Shown: positions 19,828 through 32,353, numbered from the stretch's first letter. The stretch: 64,000 nt of DNA from Palsa-506 sp963786975 (GCA_963786975.1 CAWBBE010000012.1:124001-188000); one strand, 5' to 3'. Made by a program: numbers and translations. The notes: generated from the letters alone by a model not told the origin.

Positions 19828-20880
19828 ATGCTCATAAACATTGGACTTGCCCAGCTCAGCGAGCACCTCTTGCTGTTCACCATCGTCGTCTACGCGCTCG
19901 CGATGCTCGCCTACGCGGGCGACTTCGCCTTCGGGCGGCTGCGTGTCACGGCGCCCGGCACGGCTAAGGCGCCGGAGCTAGCCGGCGTCGGGGCGGCTGC
20001 GGGCGGCGGGGCGGCCGCGGCCGCCGGGAGCGCGGATCGCGCGGTATCCGCCCCGGCCGCGGACGCAGGCCCGGGCAGCCCGGGCGGGCCTGCCGCCGGC
20101 CGGTCCGGGCAGCGGCCGGGGTGGTGGGTGCGGGTGGCGCTCGCCCTGACCGTTGCCGGGCTGATCACCCACATCACCGGCATCGTGCTCCGCGGCATCT
20201 CCGAGGACCGGGTCCCGTGGGGCAACATGTACGAGTTCATCACGGCGATCACGTGCATGGCGGTCATCGTCCTGGTCGCCGCCACGGTCCGGTACCAGGC
20301 CTACTACATCGGGTTGTTCGTGCTGATCCCGGTGGTGTTCGCGCTCGGCGTGGCGGTCACGGTGATCTACACGCCGGCCGGCGCGCTGGTGCCCGCCCTG
20401 CAGTCATACTGGATCGCCATCCACGTCACAGCCATGATCGTCGCGGCCGGCCTGTTCATCGTCGGGGCGGTCACCGCGTCGATGTACCTCGCCGCCGACC
20501 GGAACGAGCGGCGGCTCGCGGCCGGCCTGCCGTCAAGGACGGCCGGGATCATGTTGCACCTGCCCCGGCCGCTGATCCTCGACCGGCTGTCCTACCGGGC
20601 AATCCTGTTCGCCTTCCCGGTGTGGACCTTCGGCATCATGGCCGGCGCCATCTGGGCAGACCACGCATGGGGCCGGTACTGGGGCTGGGACCCGAAGGAG
20701 ACCTGGTCCTTCATCACCTGGGTCGTCTACGCGTGCTTCCTGCACGCCCGCGCAACCGCGGGCTGGCGCGGCCGCCGGGCCGCGTACGTCCAGCTATCCG
20801 GTTTCGCGTGCCTGATGTTCAACCTGATCGGGATCAACCTCTGGGTGACCGGCCTGCATTCTTACGCAGGCATGGGCTGA
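19828..20880 (+). CDS. ccsB: CcsB/CcmC-type cytochrome c biogenesis protein
   Basis: 350 residues from the ATG at 19828, preceded by gggagtgagg, 7 bp after resB. Multiple hydrophobic helices. The tryptophan-rich heme-handling motif is WGRYWGWDPKETWSFITW, with flanking histidines (THITGIVLRG, AIHVTAMIVAAG, WADHAWG) that fit heme ligands in CcsA/CcsB proteins. A Gly/Ala/Pro-rich loop (~45 residues) separates the first helix from the core. It works with ResB as the System II cytochrome c synthetase. Confidence 0.93.
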   Translation: MLINIGLAQLSEHLLLFTIVVYALAMLAYAGDFAFGRLRVTAPGTAKAPELAGVGAAAGGGAAAAAGSADRAVSAPAADAGPGSPGGPAAGRSGQRPGWWVRVALALTVAGLITHITGIVLRGISEDRVPWGNMYEFITAITCMAVIVLVAATVRYQAYYIGLFVLIPVVFALGVAVTVIYTPAGALVPALQSYWIAIHVTAMIVAAGLFIVGAVTASMYLAADRNERRLAAGLPSRTAGIMLHLPRPLILDRLSYRAILFAFPVWTFGIMAGAIWADHAWGRYWGWDPKETWSFITWVVYACFLHARATAGWRGRRAAYVQLSGFACLMFNLIGINLWVTGLHSYAGMG

Positions 20881-20901
20881 CCCGCGGAGATCGCCGCCGG
20901 T

Positions 20902-21387
20902 TCACGGATTGCCGCCGGACCCAGGATTGCCGCCGGACCCAGGATCGCTGCCGGATCCAGGATCGCTGCCGGGCTCAGGCCCGTCGCGGAACCGGCGCTC
21001 GAGTTCCCGCAGGAATTCCGGATCATCGTCGGGCCCGATCGGACGGAACCGGTCCCCCGCCGGGTAGTCCCACATCTCGGCCTGCTGGCCGTCGGTGCCG
21101 TGCTCCATGGCCCGCCCGGCCGGATGCCGCCTGATGGCCTCCTGCGGCCCGAGCCTGGGCATGCCGGCCAGGTGCTGCGGCATCATCGGCGTGCGCCAGC
21201 GGCGGTCGGGGCGCCCGGCAAGCAGCCACGCGATCGCGCCGATGACCGGGAGCACAGTGATCAAAAGCGCCCAGCTCATCGTGGTGAGGCTGCGAAGTTG
21301 CTCCGGTGGCGTCATGATGGCATCGATCAAGCAGTATGCCCAGACGCCTACCGCGAACAGGACAAATAGCACGCCAAGTGGCAACAT
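20902..21387 (-). CDS. PLDc_N-domain (phospholipase D nuclease N-terminal-like) membrane protein
   Basis: 161 residues. Two N-terminal hydrophobic helices (LPLGVLFVLFAVGVWAYCLIDAI; ALLITVLPVIGAIAWLLAGRP) form the small PLDc_N module found alone in many actinomycetes. A charged cytoplasmic tail (DDDPEFLRELERRFRDGP) and a terminal Gly/Ser/Asp/Pro repeat follow, encoded by four 18-bp units. No catalytic HKD motif is present. Convergent with ccsB. Function unknown. Confidence 0.84.
   Translation of the reverse strand: MLPLGVLFVLFAVGVWAYCLIDAIMTPPEQLRSLTTMSWALLITVLPVIGAIAWLLAGRPDRRWRTPMMPQHLAGMPRLGPQEAIRRHPAGRAMEHGTDGQQAEMWDYPAGDRFRPIGPDDDPEFLRELERRFRDGPEPGSDPGSGSDPGSGGNPGSGGNP
20906..20977. repeat. 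18-bp tandem repeat at a gene 3' end, four copies
   Basis: Units at 20906, 20924, 20942 and 20960. The first two are identical (ggattgccgccggaccca); the others differ by a few substitutions. They encode the repetitive C-terminal tail of the PLDc_N protein on the minus strand. Confidence 0.9.
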
Positions 21388-21550
21388 GGCCGCAGCCTAG
21401 CCTCTGCCGTGGGTCACTCGTCAGTAAACTCGACTAGTTATCCTGGCCTGTCCGCACTGGCCGTATTACCTGACGTTCGGTGCCGGAAAATGAAGATTGG
21501 GCTGATTGGGCATAGCCTGTCGGCCTGACTCGATCCAGGGAGTGCAGGAC

Positions 21551-22714
21551 ATGCGGCTGCGGTTATTCGATCGGCTCCGCCGCGCGTACCGCCGGCGTCT
21601 GGCCGCCGGCTCGCGCGCGCATAGGCGGGCCAGGGCGTCCCGGCCTGCTGGCGCGCCCGGGCAGGCCGGGCCGGCTGACCGGGTCAGGTCGCCGGGGCCT
21701 GCCGCGCATTCCCGGCCTGCCGCGCCCGCCGGGCCGGCCGGTCCTGCCGGTGCTGCCGGGCCGGGCGGCCCAGCCGGGCCGGATGGGCTGGCCGGCTCCG
21801 CTGGGACGGCTGGACCGGCCGGGCCAGCCAGCCACGGCCCTGGCAGTCATCGCCGGAGCGGCCCGGCGCGTGCCGCTCCCGATCCCGGCAGGCGGGCAGG
21901 CAATCCGGCTGGCCCGGTGGCCGGCCAGGTCCGCGAGGGCCGGGCGGCGGCCCGGACCGCGCCGCGCCGGTGGGGGGTCGCGAGAGCGGCCATCCGCTCC
22001 CAGCCGGCCGCCGAGGCCAGCGCGATCCCGGTAGCACAGCAGCGCAAAGCCGCCAGGGAGGCACGCGCAGCCGCGGCCGGGCGGCCGTGGTACGAGGTCG
22101 CGCACTCCAACCGGACGGCCGCGGGCCGCCGCCACTGCGGGCGGCTTGAGGAGGTGGTCTGCCGCGAGTGGGCCGAGGACGCGGTGCCGCCGCCGGAGAT
22201 TGTCCGTGCCATCGACCGCCTCGCGGAATTGCCGCAACTGATCAAGGAGAAGCTGGCGGCCGGCCTCGACGCGATCTACGTGGGCGCTGGCGGTGTTCCC
22301 GATCTTGATGACATGTCCAGGCTGAGCGGCGTACCGTTGCCTTCAGGCCGGGCTACCTGGGATGCGTGCGCGGGTGCCTACGGCGAGCGCAAGATCATCG
22401 TGGGCTCACGGCCGTCACCGAGCCCGGACGTCATGTGTCACGAGATCGGGCATGCCCTTGATGACATCGACGGATCGGACGGGCAGTGGCAATCGGACTC
22501 TGCCGAGTTCCGCGCGCTGTACGAGCAGTGCGTGCCGCATGTGGTCAGCGATTTCCACCAGCAGCGGGGAATCCTGGGTCGCCGGGAGTTCTTCGCTGAC
22601 GCGTTCGCGGCGATCGCATCGAGGCAGCGGCCCGCCCTCGTGGACATGCTCGGCGGCGATACCAGGGCAGCACTGAACGTAATGCTTTACTTCAACGTGC
22701 GTTACGGCATCTAG
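21551..22714 (+). CDS. Putative anthrax-lethal-factor-like metallopeptidase with collagen-like linker
   Basis: 387 residues from the ATG at 21551 (gggag site 8 bp upstream). Very Arg-rich N-terminus, then ~40 residues of Gly-X-Y-like sequence (PAGPAGPAGAAGPGGPAG). The C-terminal ~190 residues hold a zinc-peptidase signature CHEIGHALDDIDG (about residue 296) and, further on, REFFADAFAAI, whose glutamate/aspartate could be the third ligand. This order, with the upstream PDLDDMSRLSG and WDACAGAYGERKI blocks, resembles ATLF-like domains of lethal-factor-type toxins. No signal peptide or transmembrane helix is evident. It is followed 12 bp later by a small acidic-rich protein gene. Toxin or effector role is inference; a housekeeping protease is possible. 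Confidence 0.72.
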   Translation: MRLRLFDRLRRAYRRRLAAGSRAHRRARASRPAGAPGQAGPADRVRSPGPAAHSRPAAPAGPAGPAGAAGPGGPAGPDGLAGSAGTAGPAGPASHGPGSHRRSGPARAAPDPGRRAGNPAGPVAGQVREGRAAARTAPRRWGVARAAIRSQPAAEASAIPVAQQRKAAREARAAAAGRPWYEVAHSNRTAAGRRHCGRLEEVVCREWAEDAVPPPEIVRAIDRLAELPQLIKEKLAAGLDAIYVGAGGVPDLDDMSRLSGVPLPSGRATWDACAGAYGERKIIVGSRPSPSPDVMCHEIGHALDDIDGSDGQWQSDSAEFRALYEQCVPHVVSDFHQQRGILGRREFFADAFAAIASRQRPALVDMLGGDTRAALNVMLYFNVRYGI

Positions 22715-22726
22715 GGTGGTCAGGCG

Positions 22727-23002
22727 ATGTTCGTGATACGGCTGCCAAACGGCAACCTGATGGTTCCCGAGTCCGCGGTGAGCGACGGCGGGCAGCTGAT
22801 GAGCGATGCGTATGTCGAGATCGGCCCCGGCGACGTGGACTACGCCCGGCTCGCTGCCAGCGCGATGACGGAGGAAGAGGCAGCGGAACGGCGCCGCCAG
22901 TGGCAAGAGGGAGACGAGCCGCTGCGGCGGGAGTTCCTCGATTTCCTGGCGCGCCACGGCCATCCGGGGCGCGGCGATGACGGCGACCGCGGGTCAGCCT
23001 GA
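22727..23002 (+). CDS. Small hypothetical protein, partner of the metallopeptidase gene
   Basis: 91 residues, not recognised. N-terminal beta-like stretch (MFVIRLPNGNLMVPESAV, YVEIGPGDVDY), then a charged helix (MTEEEAAERRRQWQEGDEPLRREFLDFLARHG) and a disordered tail. It starts 12 bp after the metallopeptidase stop with a modest tcagg site and is surely co-transcribed. Size, charge and position would suit an antitoxin/immunity or adaptor protein, but nothing in the sequence proves it. Confidence 0.7.
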   Translation: MFVIRLPNGNLMVPESAVSDGGQLMSDAYVEIGPGDVDYARLAASAMTEEEAAERRRQWQEGDEPLRREFLDFLARHGHPGRGDDGDRGSA

Positions 23003-23044
23003 CGCTAGCCGGCCGGTGGCCGGGGCGCGGTCACGGGGCCGCGG

Positions 23045-23254
23045 TCACAAGACTGCGCGGCCATCCGCGGTCTGCCTGCCGTCGCCGCCAAGCAGAGCCC
23101 GGACCTCGGACTCCCGGAACCTCCGGTGCCCCCCGGGTGTCCTGATGCTGCTGATCCGCCCCGATGCCGCCCAGCGGGTGACCGTCTTCGGGTCGACCCG
23201 GAACAGCGCAGCGACCTCCCCCGGAGTGAGCAGCCGCTCACTGTTGCCGTCCAT
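23045..23254 (-). CDS. bldC: BldC-like MerR-family developmental regulator
   Basis: 69 residues dominated by the BldC winged HTH: LLTPGEVAALFRVDPKTVTRWAASGRISSIRTPGGHRRFRESEVRALL. This is nearly the whole protein, as in Streptomyces BldC, which binds direct repeats and delays sporulation. The ATG at 23254 has a gggaggg ribosome site on the minus strand. About 35 bp further upstream is a small inverted repeat (ttgtc...gacaa, 23286-23306). It is convergent with the small-protein gene, 42 bp away. Confidence 0.9.
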   Translation of the reverse strand: MDGNSERLLTPGEVAALFRVDPKTVTRWAASGRISSIRTPGGHRRFRESEVRALLGGDGRQTADGRAVL

Positions 23255-23591
23255 TTGGTATGCCCCTCCCGGTCACCGATACAGCTTGTCCTAAGTGTTG
23301 CGACAAACATCGGTTTTATCCCTAGTTTCCGGAAAATCTGATCTGGGAAATCTGGCCGCGGCTCAGCTTCGGGGCGGGCGATGCCTGGTGATGCTCCCGG
23401 GACTGCGTCCGCGGCCGGCCAGCCGCCGGCCGGGCCGCCGGGCGCCGCGCCGCCGGGCGCCGCCACGCGCCGCCGGCCGCCGCCGGGCGCCGCCGGAGCC
23501 GGGCGCCGCCGCCGCCGGGCGCCGCCACATGCCGCCGAAGCCGCCGGAGCCGGGCGCCGCCACGCGCCGCCGGCCGCCGTAAGGTGAGCAG
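23255..23591. other. bldC upstream region followed by GC-only repeat tract
   Basis: Bases 23255-23345 are comparatively AT-rich and should carry the bldC promoter, including the ttgtc/gacaa inverted repeat at 23286-23306. From about 23,400 the sequence is almost pure G/C repeat (next entry). No gene is supported in either strand; long frames there are compositional. Confidence 0.5.
23425..23580. repeat. Degenerate GC-only repeat tract
   Basis: Dominated by gggcgccgcc and ccgccggagccgggcgccgcc units with triplet periodicity. A longer block beginning gggcgccgccacgcgccgcc occurs at about 23,455 and again 97 bp later. It separates bldC from the dehydratase gene. Confidence 0.75.
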
Positions 23592-24551
23592 GTGCCGGGA
23601 CTAGTTTCGATCGACGAGATCCGGGCCGCCGCGGCCAGGCTCGACGGCGTGGCGCTGCGGACGCCACTCGTGCCTTTCCCGCTGGCCGAGCCGAAACTGC
23701 TGCTCAAGCTCGAGTCGCTGCAGCCGATCGGGTCGTTCAAGCTCCGCGGCGCCTACACCGCGATCTCGGCGCTGCCGGCCGCGGACCGCCGCCGTGGCGT
23801 GGTGGCCCATTCCAGCGGGAACCACGCGCAGGCCGTCGCCTACGCGGCACGGCTGCTCGGGGTCCGCGCGACGGTCGTGATTCCGGCGAACGCCCCGCCG
23901 GTCAAGGTGGCCGCGGCGCGGGCATTCGGCGCGGAGGTAGTCAGCTGCGAGCCGGGCCTTGCCGCCCGGATCGCCGCGACCGGCGAACTGGTAGCCAGCC
24001 ACGGCTACACGATCATCCCGCCGTTCGATGACCGCATGGTCATCGCCGGGCAGGGGACGATCGGCCTGGAGATCGCCGACGATTGCCCGGACGCGGATCT
24101 TGTGCTGTGCCCGATCAGCGGCGGGGGCCTGATCTCGGGGATTGCCGCGGCGATCAAGGCGCTCCGGCCGGCCGTGAAGATCATCGGGGTGGAGCCGGAG
24201 CTTGCCGCCGATGCCCGCGACTCGTTCCGCCAGCGACGGCGGGTGGCCTGGCCCTCGGCGAAGACCCAGCGCACGATGGCCGATGCGCTCCGGGTCGAGC
24301 AGATCGGCGCGCTGCCGCTGCATCACATGCTCAGCTACGTGGCTGACGTGGTGACGGTCACCGAAGACGAAATCCGCGAGGCGATGCGCCGGCTGGCCGT
24401 GCAGGCACGGCTGGTCGCCGAGCCCGGCGGTGCGGTCGCGGTTGCCGCAGTCCTGTTCCGGGCCGCCGAACTGCCCCCGGCGCGGGTAACAGTCGCGGTG
24501 CTGTCCGGCGGGAATGCCGACCCGGCGCTGCTGGCGGACATCCTCGGGTAG
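23592..24551 (+). CDS. Threonine/serine dehydratase-like PLP enzyme
   Basis: 319 residues, fold-type II PLP family without an ACT domain. PLP lysine in QPIGSFKLRGAYTA, substrate loop HSSGNHAQAVAYAARLLG, phosphate-binding glycine loop CPISGGGLISGIAAA, and a C-terminal AVLSGGNADPALLADIL. The GTG at 23592 follows aaggtgag. Length and motifs fit catabolic threonine dehydratase or serine racemase/dehydratase. A second, ACT-containing paralogue lies at 48184-49404, so this copy may have another substrate. It is downstream of bldC on the opposite strand. Confidence 0.88.
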   Translation: MPGLVSIDEIRAAAARLDGVALRTPLVPFPLAEPKLLLKLESLQPIGSFKLRGAYTAISALPAADRRRGVVAHSSGNHAQAVAYAARLLGVRATVVIPANAPPVKVAAARAFGAEVVSCEPGLAARIAATGELVASHGYTIIPPFDDRMVIAGQGTIGLEIADDCPDADLVLCPISGGGLISGIAAAIKALRPAVKIIGVEPELAADARDSFRQRRRVAWPSAKTQRTMADALRVEQIGALPLHHMLSYVADVVTVTEDEIREAMRRLAVQARLVAEPGGAVAVAAVLFRAAELPPARVTVAVLSGGNADPALLADILG

Positions 24552-24667
24552 CCTGGCCCGGGAACCGTCCCCGGCGGCTGGCATTCCGGCGGCCGGCCCC
24601 CGGGCGGCCGGCGGTACTTCGGCCCGCGGTACGAGTGCCTGCTAGCGGCGGCTAAGCTAGACGCGCC

Positions 24668-24907
24668 ATGCGTGCCACGCTTGCCTATACCTCCGCGCGG
24701 ATCCTGCTGTTCATCGCCGCGCTCGGCCTGCTCTACCTGGCCGGGGCCCGCAGGCTGATACTGGTCGGCCTGGCCCTCGTGGTCAGCGGGATCGCCAGCT
24801 TCGTACTGCTGTCCCGCCAGCGGGATGCGATGTCCGGGGCGCTCGTCTTCCGGTTCCGCCAGTTCCGCAGCAGGCTGGACGAGGGCACCCGGGCAGAAGA
24901 CGACTGA
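24668..24907 (+). CDS. DUF4229-type small membrane protein
   Basis: 79 residues: two close hydrophobic helices (RILLFIAALGLLYLAGA; LILVGLALVVSGIASFVLLSRQR) then a basic/acidic cytoplasmic tail with RQFRSRLDEGTRAED. This layout matches the actinobacterial DUF4229 family. Function unknown. Confidence 0.82.
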   Translation: MRATLAYTSARILLFIAALGLLYLAGARRLILVGLALVVSGIASFVLLSRQRDAMSGALVFRFRQFRSRLDEGTRAEDD

Positions 24908-25039
24908 CCAGGCACGGCCGGGTTTCGCAGCCGGCCTGGTGGCCTGGCCGCGGCCTCGGGCTGGTGGGCGCCGCCGGGCTGTCGCGCAGCCGGCCGGGCT
25001 GTATTGCGGCTGGCCGGATTCGGCTGGCCGGCGGCCCGG

Positions 25040-26692
25040 TTACGGCTCGGCGGCGGGCAGCCAGCCGCCGGACGTGAGCAGCCCGAGAACCGCGTCGGTG
25101 GCCTCGGTCCGGCCCAGCACCGATGTGTCGATCACGAGATCGGCGTCGACGGGTTCTTCGTACGGGTCGGAAACCCCGGTGAAGTGATCGATAACCCCGG
25201 CCCTGGCCTTGGCGTACAGGCCCTTCCTGTCCCGTGCCTCGCACACCTCGACCGGCGTCGCCACGTGGATCAGCAGGAAATCTCCGGTCTCGCTGACCAT
25301 CTCCCGGACCTGCGCGCGGGCCGCGGCATAGGGCGCGATCGGCGCGCAGATCGCGATGCCGCCGTGCCGGGCGATCTCGGCGGCGACGTAACCGATCCTG
25401 GCGATGTTCAGGTCACGGTCCGCGCGGGAGAACGTCAGGCCGGCGGACAGCAGCCGCCGGACCAGATCCCCGTCCAGCAGGGATACCCGGCGGTCGCCTC
25501 GCTCCGCCAGGGCGTCACGGAGATCCCTGGCGATCGTGGACTTGCCCGATCCGGACAGGCCGGTCAGGAACAGCACGAAGCCCCGCCGGCTGCGCGGCGG
25601 CCGGGCATGCTGCAGCTCCCGTGCGACGGCAGGCGGGGTGAACCAGGCCGGCACCTCGGCGCCCGCGTCCAGCAGATCCCCGAGCTGGTCCGGCGCGAGT
25701 TCCGCGCGCTCGGTGCCGGGCTCGATCAGCGCCAGCGGCCGCCACACGTCGGCCACCGGATCGTAGGCCCAGTCGCCAGCCGAGACGACCGGGATTGCGG
25801 TGGCCGCCGTGGCTGCCGGGACCGGGCCGCCTGTGCCGCCCTGATGCCCGGCGGCCCGCTCGGTCCCGTCGCCGTAACCGCCGCTGGCGTAGGCGCCGCC
25901 GGCGTGTCCGCCGGTACTGGCGGGTCCGGCGCCGCCGGCCGTGTCGCCGAACAGGTGCGTCGCGCCGTACGCGGCGGCGACCACGGCCCGGGCGGCAAGC
26001 TCTTGCCCGGGACCGCCGGCCCGCGGCGCCAGCGGGACCGGCACCACCATCGTCCGGGGCGGCAGGCTCGCCGTCGCCGCGAGCATGGCCCGGATCAGCG
26101 CCTCCGGCCTGGTCACCACCTCGGCCGGGCCCGCGATCAGCGGCAGCAGCAGGATCCTGGCCTTGAGCTGCCCGGCCAGATGCCGCAGCTGCCCGATCTG
26201 GCGGCTGTTCAGCGGGCCGCGGGTGGCGAACGCGAGCACCGGTTCGCCGCCGAAGCCGTCCTTGACCTCGGCCGGGCTGCGCTGCAGCCGCCGGAACGGC
26301 CCGTGCTCAGGCTCCCGGTGCCCGGTCACCGCGCCTTCCAGCCGGACCAGCGCGCGGTCCCCGTTGCCCGCCAGGCCGGCCGGGCTCCGGCTGGCCACCG
26401 TCAGCGCGGCCAGCGGGGTGCCCTCGGGATCGTGCAGCATGACATGGCCGGCGTCCGGCGCAACCGCGTCCTCGGGCACCTCCAGGGTGACCGGGAATGA
26501 CCACGCAGTGCCGTCAGCCAGCGTTGCCTGCCCGCTGACGGCGGCGACATCCGCCGCGCCCATGAACCCGGTGAGCGGCGCGAATGCCCCCGACAGCAGC
26601 AATTCCAGGTCACCAAGCTGCCGCTCGTCGAGCGTCCAGGACGGCCACCTGGCGGTGTCGGCAGCGCTATCGGAGTGCGCCCCTGCAGTCAC
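25040..26692 (-). CDS. APS kinase with N-terminal degenerate ATP-sulfurylase-like domain
   Basis: About 550 residues. The C-terminal ~190 residues are a complete adenylylsulfate kinase: P-loop GLSGSGKST, DGDLVRRLL, FSRADRDLNIARIGYVA, then AICAPIAPY and VCEARDRKGLYAKARAG. The N-terminal ~370 residues have sulfurylase-like blocks (LLSGAFAPLTGFM, ARILLLPLIAGPAE) but the usual TRNPxHxxH nucleotide site reads ATRGPLNSRQIG, lacking both histidines. A Gly/Ser/Ala linker splits it near residue 260. It probably phosphorylates APS to PAPS, with a non-catalytic or regulatory N-half. The GTG at 26692 is preferred because ggagg lies 5 bp upstream; an ATG exists at 26704. Confidence 0.85.
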   Translation of the reverse strand: MTAGAHSDSAADTARWPSWTLDERQLGDLELLLSGAFAPLTGFMGAADVAAVSGQATLADGTAWSFPVTLEVPEDAVAPDAGHVMLHDPEGTPLAALTVASRSPAGLAGNGDRALVRLEGAVTGHREPEHGPFRRLQRSPAEVKDGFGGEPVLAFATRGPLNSRQIGQLRHLAGQLKARILLLPLIAGPAEVVTRPEALIRAMLAATASLPPRTMVVPVPLAPRAGGPGQELAARAVVAAAYGATHLFGDTAGGAGPASTGGHAGGAYASGGYGDGTERAAGHQGGTGGPVPAATAATAIPVVSAGDWAYDPVADVWRPLALIEPGTERAELAPDQLGDLLDAGAEVPAWFTPPAVARELQHARPPRSRRGFVLFLTGLSGSGKSTIARDLRDALAERGDRRVSLLDGDLVRRLLSAGLTFSRADRDLNIARIGYVAAEIARHGGIAICAPIAPYAAARAQVREMVSETGDFLLIHVATPVEVCEARDRKGLYAKARAGVIDHFTGVSDPYEEPVDADLVIDTSVLGRTEATDAVLGLLTSGGWLPAAEP

Positions 26693-27139
26693 GTCATCCT
26701 CCATCCGGCCCGGCGCCCGGCCGGGGCCGCCCGCCCAGCCCATTGCGCCCAGCCCATTGCGCCCGCCCGCCCCGGCCGGTTGCCGCCGGCCAGCCCGGTG
26801 CCGTCCGCCCGCCGGGTAGCAGTCGTCTCACGGCGCCTGCCCGGCGCGCCGCCCGGCGGTGCCCGGTGCCGCGCCGCCGTGCCCCGCCGCGGGCGATGCC
26901 GGCTCGCCCGGCGGCCGGGCGTGGTCCACCGGACCTGCCACGGCACAGCCCGGAGCCGTCAGCCACCCGAGAGTACACGGAAGGCGAGATTAGCGCGGTG
27001 CCGGGCAGCCGCCGGCATCCCGCGCGGCCCGTACACTGAAAAGGTCCCGTGTCCCGGCTTCCGGCGGAGTTCCGAGGGGCCACCTGGGACCCGCTTCCCG
27101 CCGGACACGGGCGTTTCGTGCTGCCTACGCAGGGATGCA
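26693..27139. other. Divergent intergenic region between APS kinase and mfd
   Basis: About 450 bp, no supported gene. It contains a 14-bp tandem duplication (cagcccattgcgcc, about 26737-26764). A TACACT hexamer at 27032-27037 could be a -10 element for mfd, about 100 bp upstream of its ATG. The rest is GC-rich spacer. Confidence 0.45.
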
Positions 27140-30915
<3,776 letters not shown>

Positions 30916-30919
<4 letters not shown>

Positions 30920-31589
30920 AGATGACGGCGGGTGGCCGGCGCTCGCGGCTGTTGTCGTGCTGACCCCGCGTGCGGGCAGGTCAGATGGGCTCCGCCGCGC
31001 TGATCGAGCAGCCAGCGAATCTCCTCGTCCGACGCTGTCCGCTCAGGTCACCAACCTGAACGAGGGTTACCAGCGTACAAGGGCAAGGTCAGCTGCAGTA
31101 CCCGGTGTCGCAGATGCCGCAGCAGGTGCTCAGCTGGCTGGTCGGTTCCAGGTGCGGGACGACTGGCCGCGGCCCGCGGAACATCCGGGTGACCCCGGCG
31201 CAGGTACAGCAGGCCATGGCGCAGATCAAGGCCCAGGCGCAGTCGACGGGCCTCGCCCAGCTGGCCGTGGCCAATGGCCTGCCGCCGGACCAGCTGCCGG
31301 ACCTGGCCAGGTACCAGGCGATCGAGACGGCGCTGGTCAACCGCATGGACGGCGGCAAGCTGCCGAAGTCGAGCGCTGCCGCTGCAGGCGCTCGGCAGCC
31401 AGTTCAACAAGGCCGAGTGCCAGGCCGCCAAGACCCTGAACATCAAGATCAACCCGCAGTACGGCAAGCTCGACTACACCCAGCTACACGATCATCCCCG
31501 CGCCGTCCACGCTGTCCGCGCGCCGGCGGCCCGCCATCGCCATCGCCATCGGCGTCCGCGTCGCCGCAGCTCAGAGCGCCGCCTGCTGA
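30916..31589 (+). CDS. SurA N-terminal-domain lipoprotein (multiple apparent frameshifts)
   Basis: Starts at an ATG overlapping the mfd stop. Reassembled across frames it gives a signal peptide with ALAAVVVLT and an ACGQ lipobox, then SAQVTNLNEGYQ, QMPQQVLSWLV, NIRVTPAQVQQAMAQIKAQA, LAVANGLPPDQLPDLARYQAIE, ALGSQFNKAECQAAKTLNIKINPQYG and a Ser/Pro tail ending near 31589. The NIRVT segment and order match actinobacterial SurA-N/peptidyl-prolyl-isomerase-like lipoproteins encoded between mfd and mazG. A periplasmic-side chaperone role is inferred. The 5' 150 bp need several single-base corrections. Confidence 0.72.
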
Positions 31590-31597
31590 GCGCGCAG

Positions 31598-32353
31598 GTG
31601 GCGGATGCAGCAGCCGGCGCGAGCCCGCTCGCCCGCGGCGCGGCCAGCCCGGCACCGAGCAGGCCGGTCCCGGTCCGGCCGCGGACCAGCCCGGCGCGGG
31701 ATTGCTGCGGCTGGTGGCCGTGATGGACCGGCTGCGGACCGAGTGCCCCTGGGACGCTAAGCAGACCCATGCCACGCTCGCCCCGTACCTGCTGGAGGAG
31801 AGCTACGAGGCGCTGGACGCGCTGGAGAGCGGCGACCAGGCGGCGCTGCGCGAGGAACTCGGCGACGTGCTGCTCCAGGTCGCCTTCCATGCCAGGGTCG
31901 CGGCCGAGCGCACCGACGGCACCGGGTACACGATCGATGATGTCGCCGACGGCATCGTCGCCAAGCTGGTCCGGCGGCACCCGCACGTGTTCGGTGACGT
32001 GACCGTCTCCGGGGCCGATGAGGTCACCCAGAACTGGGACGCGATCAAGGCAGCCGAGCGCGCGGAGGCCGGCGGCTCGCCGGCCCTCCGCGTTCGACGG
32101 CGTGCCGCTCGGCCAGCCTGCGCTGTCCCTGGCCGCGCAGCTCCGCCGCCGGGCCGAGCGGGCAGGCGTGCCGGACGAGCTCGCCGAGCTGGCACCGGGC
32201 GGGGCGGTGAGCGAGATCGGCGCCGGGCTCTTCGCGCTGGCCGGCCGCGCCCGCGCGGCCGGGCTCGATCCCGAGCTCGAGCTGCGCTCAGCCGCGCGGG
32301 CCTACCGTGACCGGGTGCTCGCCTGGGAGGCCGGGCAGCGCCAGCAGGACTGA
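31598..32353 (+). CDS. mazG: MazG-family nucleoside triphosphate pyrophosphohydrolase (apparent frameshifts)
   Basis: Core: LVAVMDRLRTECPWDAKQTHATLAPYLLEESYEALDAL, then the EExxE/D metal-binding helix EELGDVLLQVAFHARVA and VRRHPHVFGDV. After about 32,090 a +1 change leads into SAFDGVPLGQPALSLAAQLRRRAER and LRSAARAYRDRVLAWE, ending at 32353. The first ~35 residues are uncertain: the GTG at 31598 is in a different frame from the core. MazG hydrolyses non-canonical NTPs. Position between the SurA-like lipoprotein and eno is typical. Confidence 0.85.

Noticed and set aside
23425..23580. Coding sequence in the GC-only tract
   Set aside because: Open frames arise from triplet repeats in all phases; no start with ribosome site and no family similarity.
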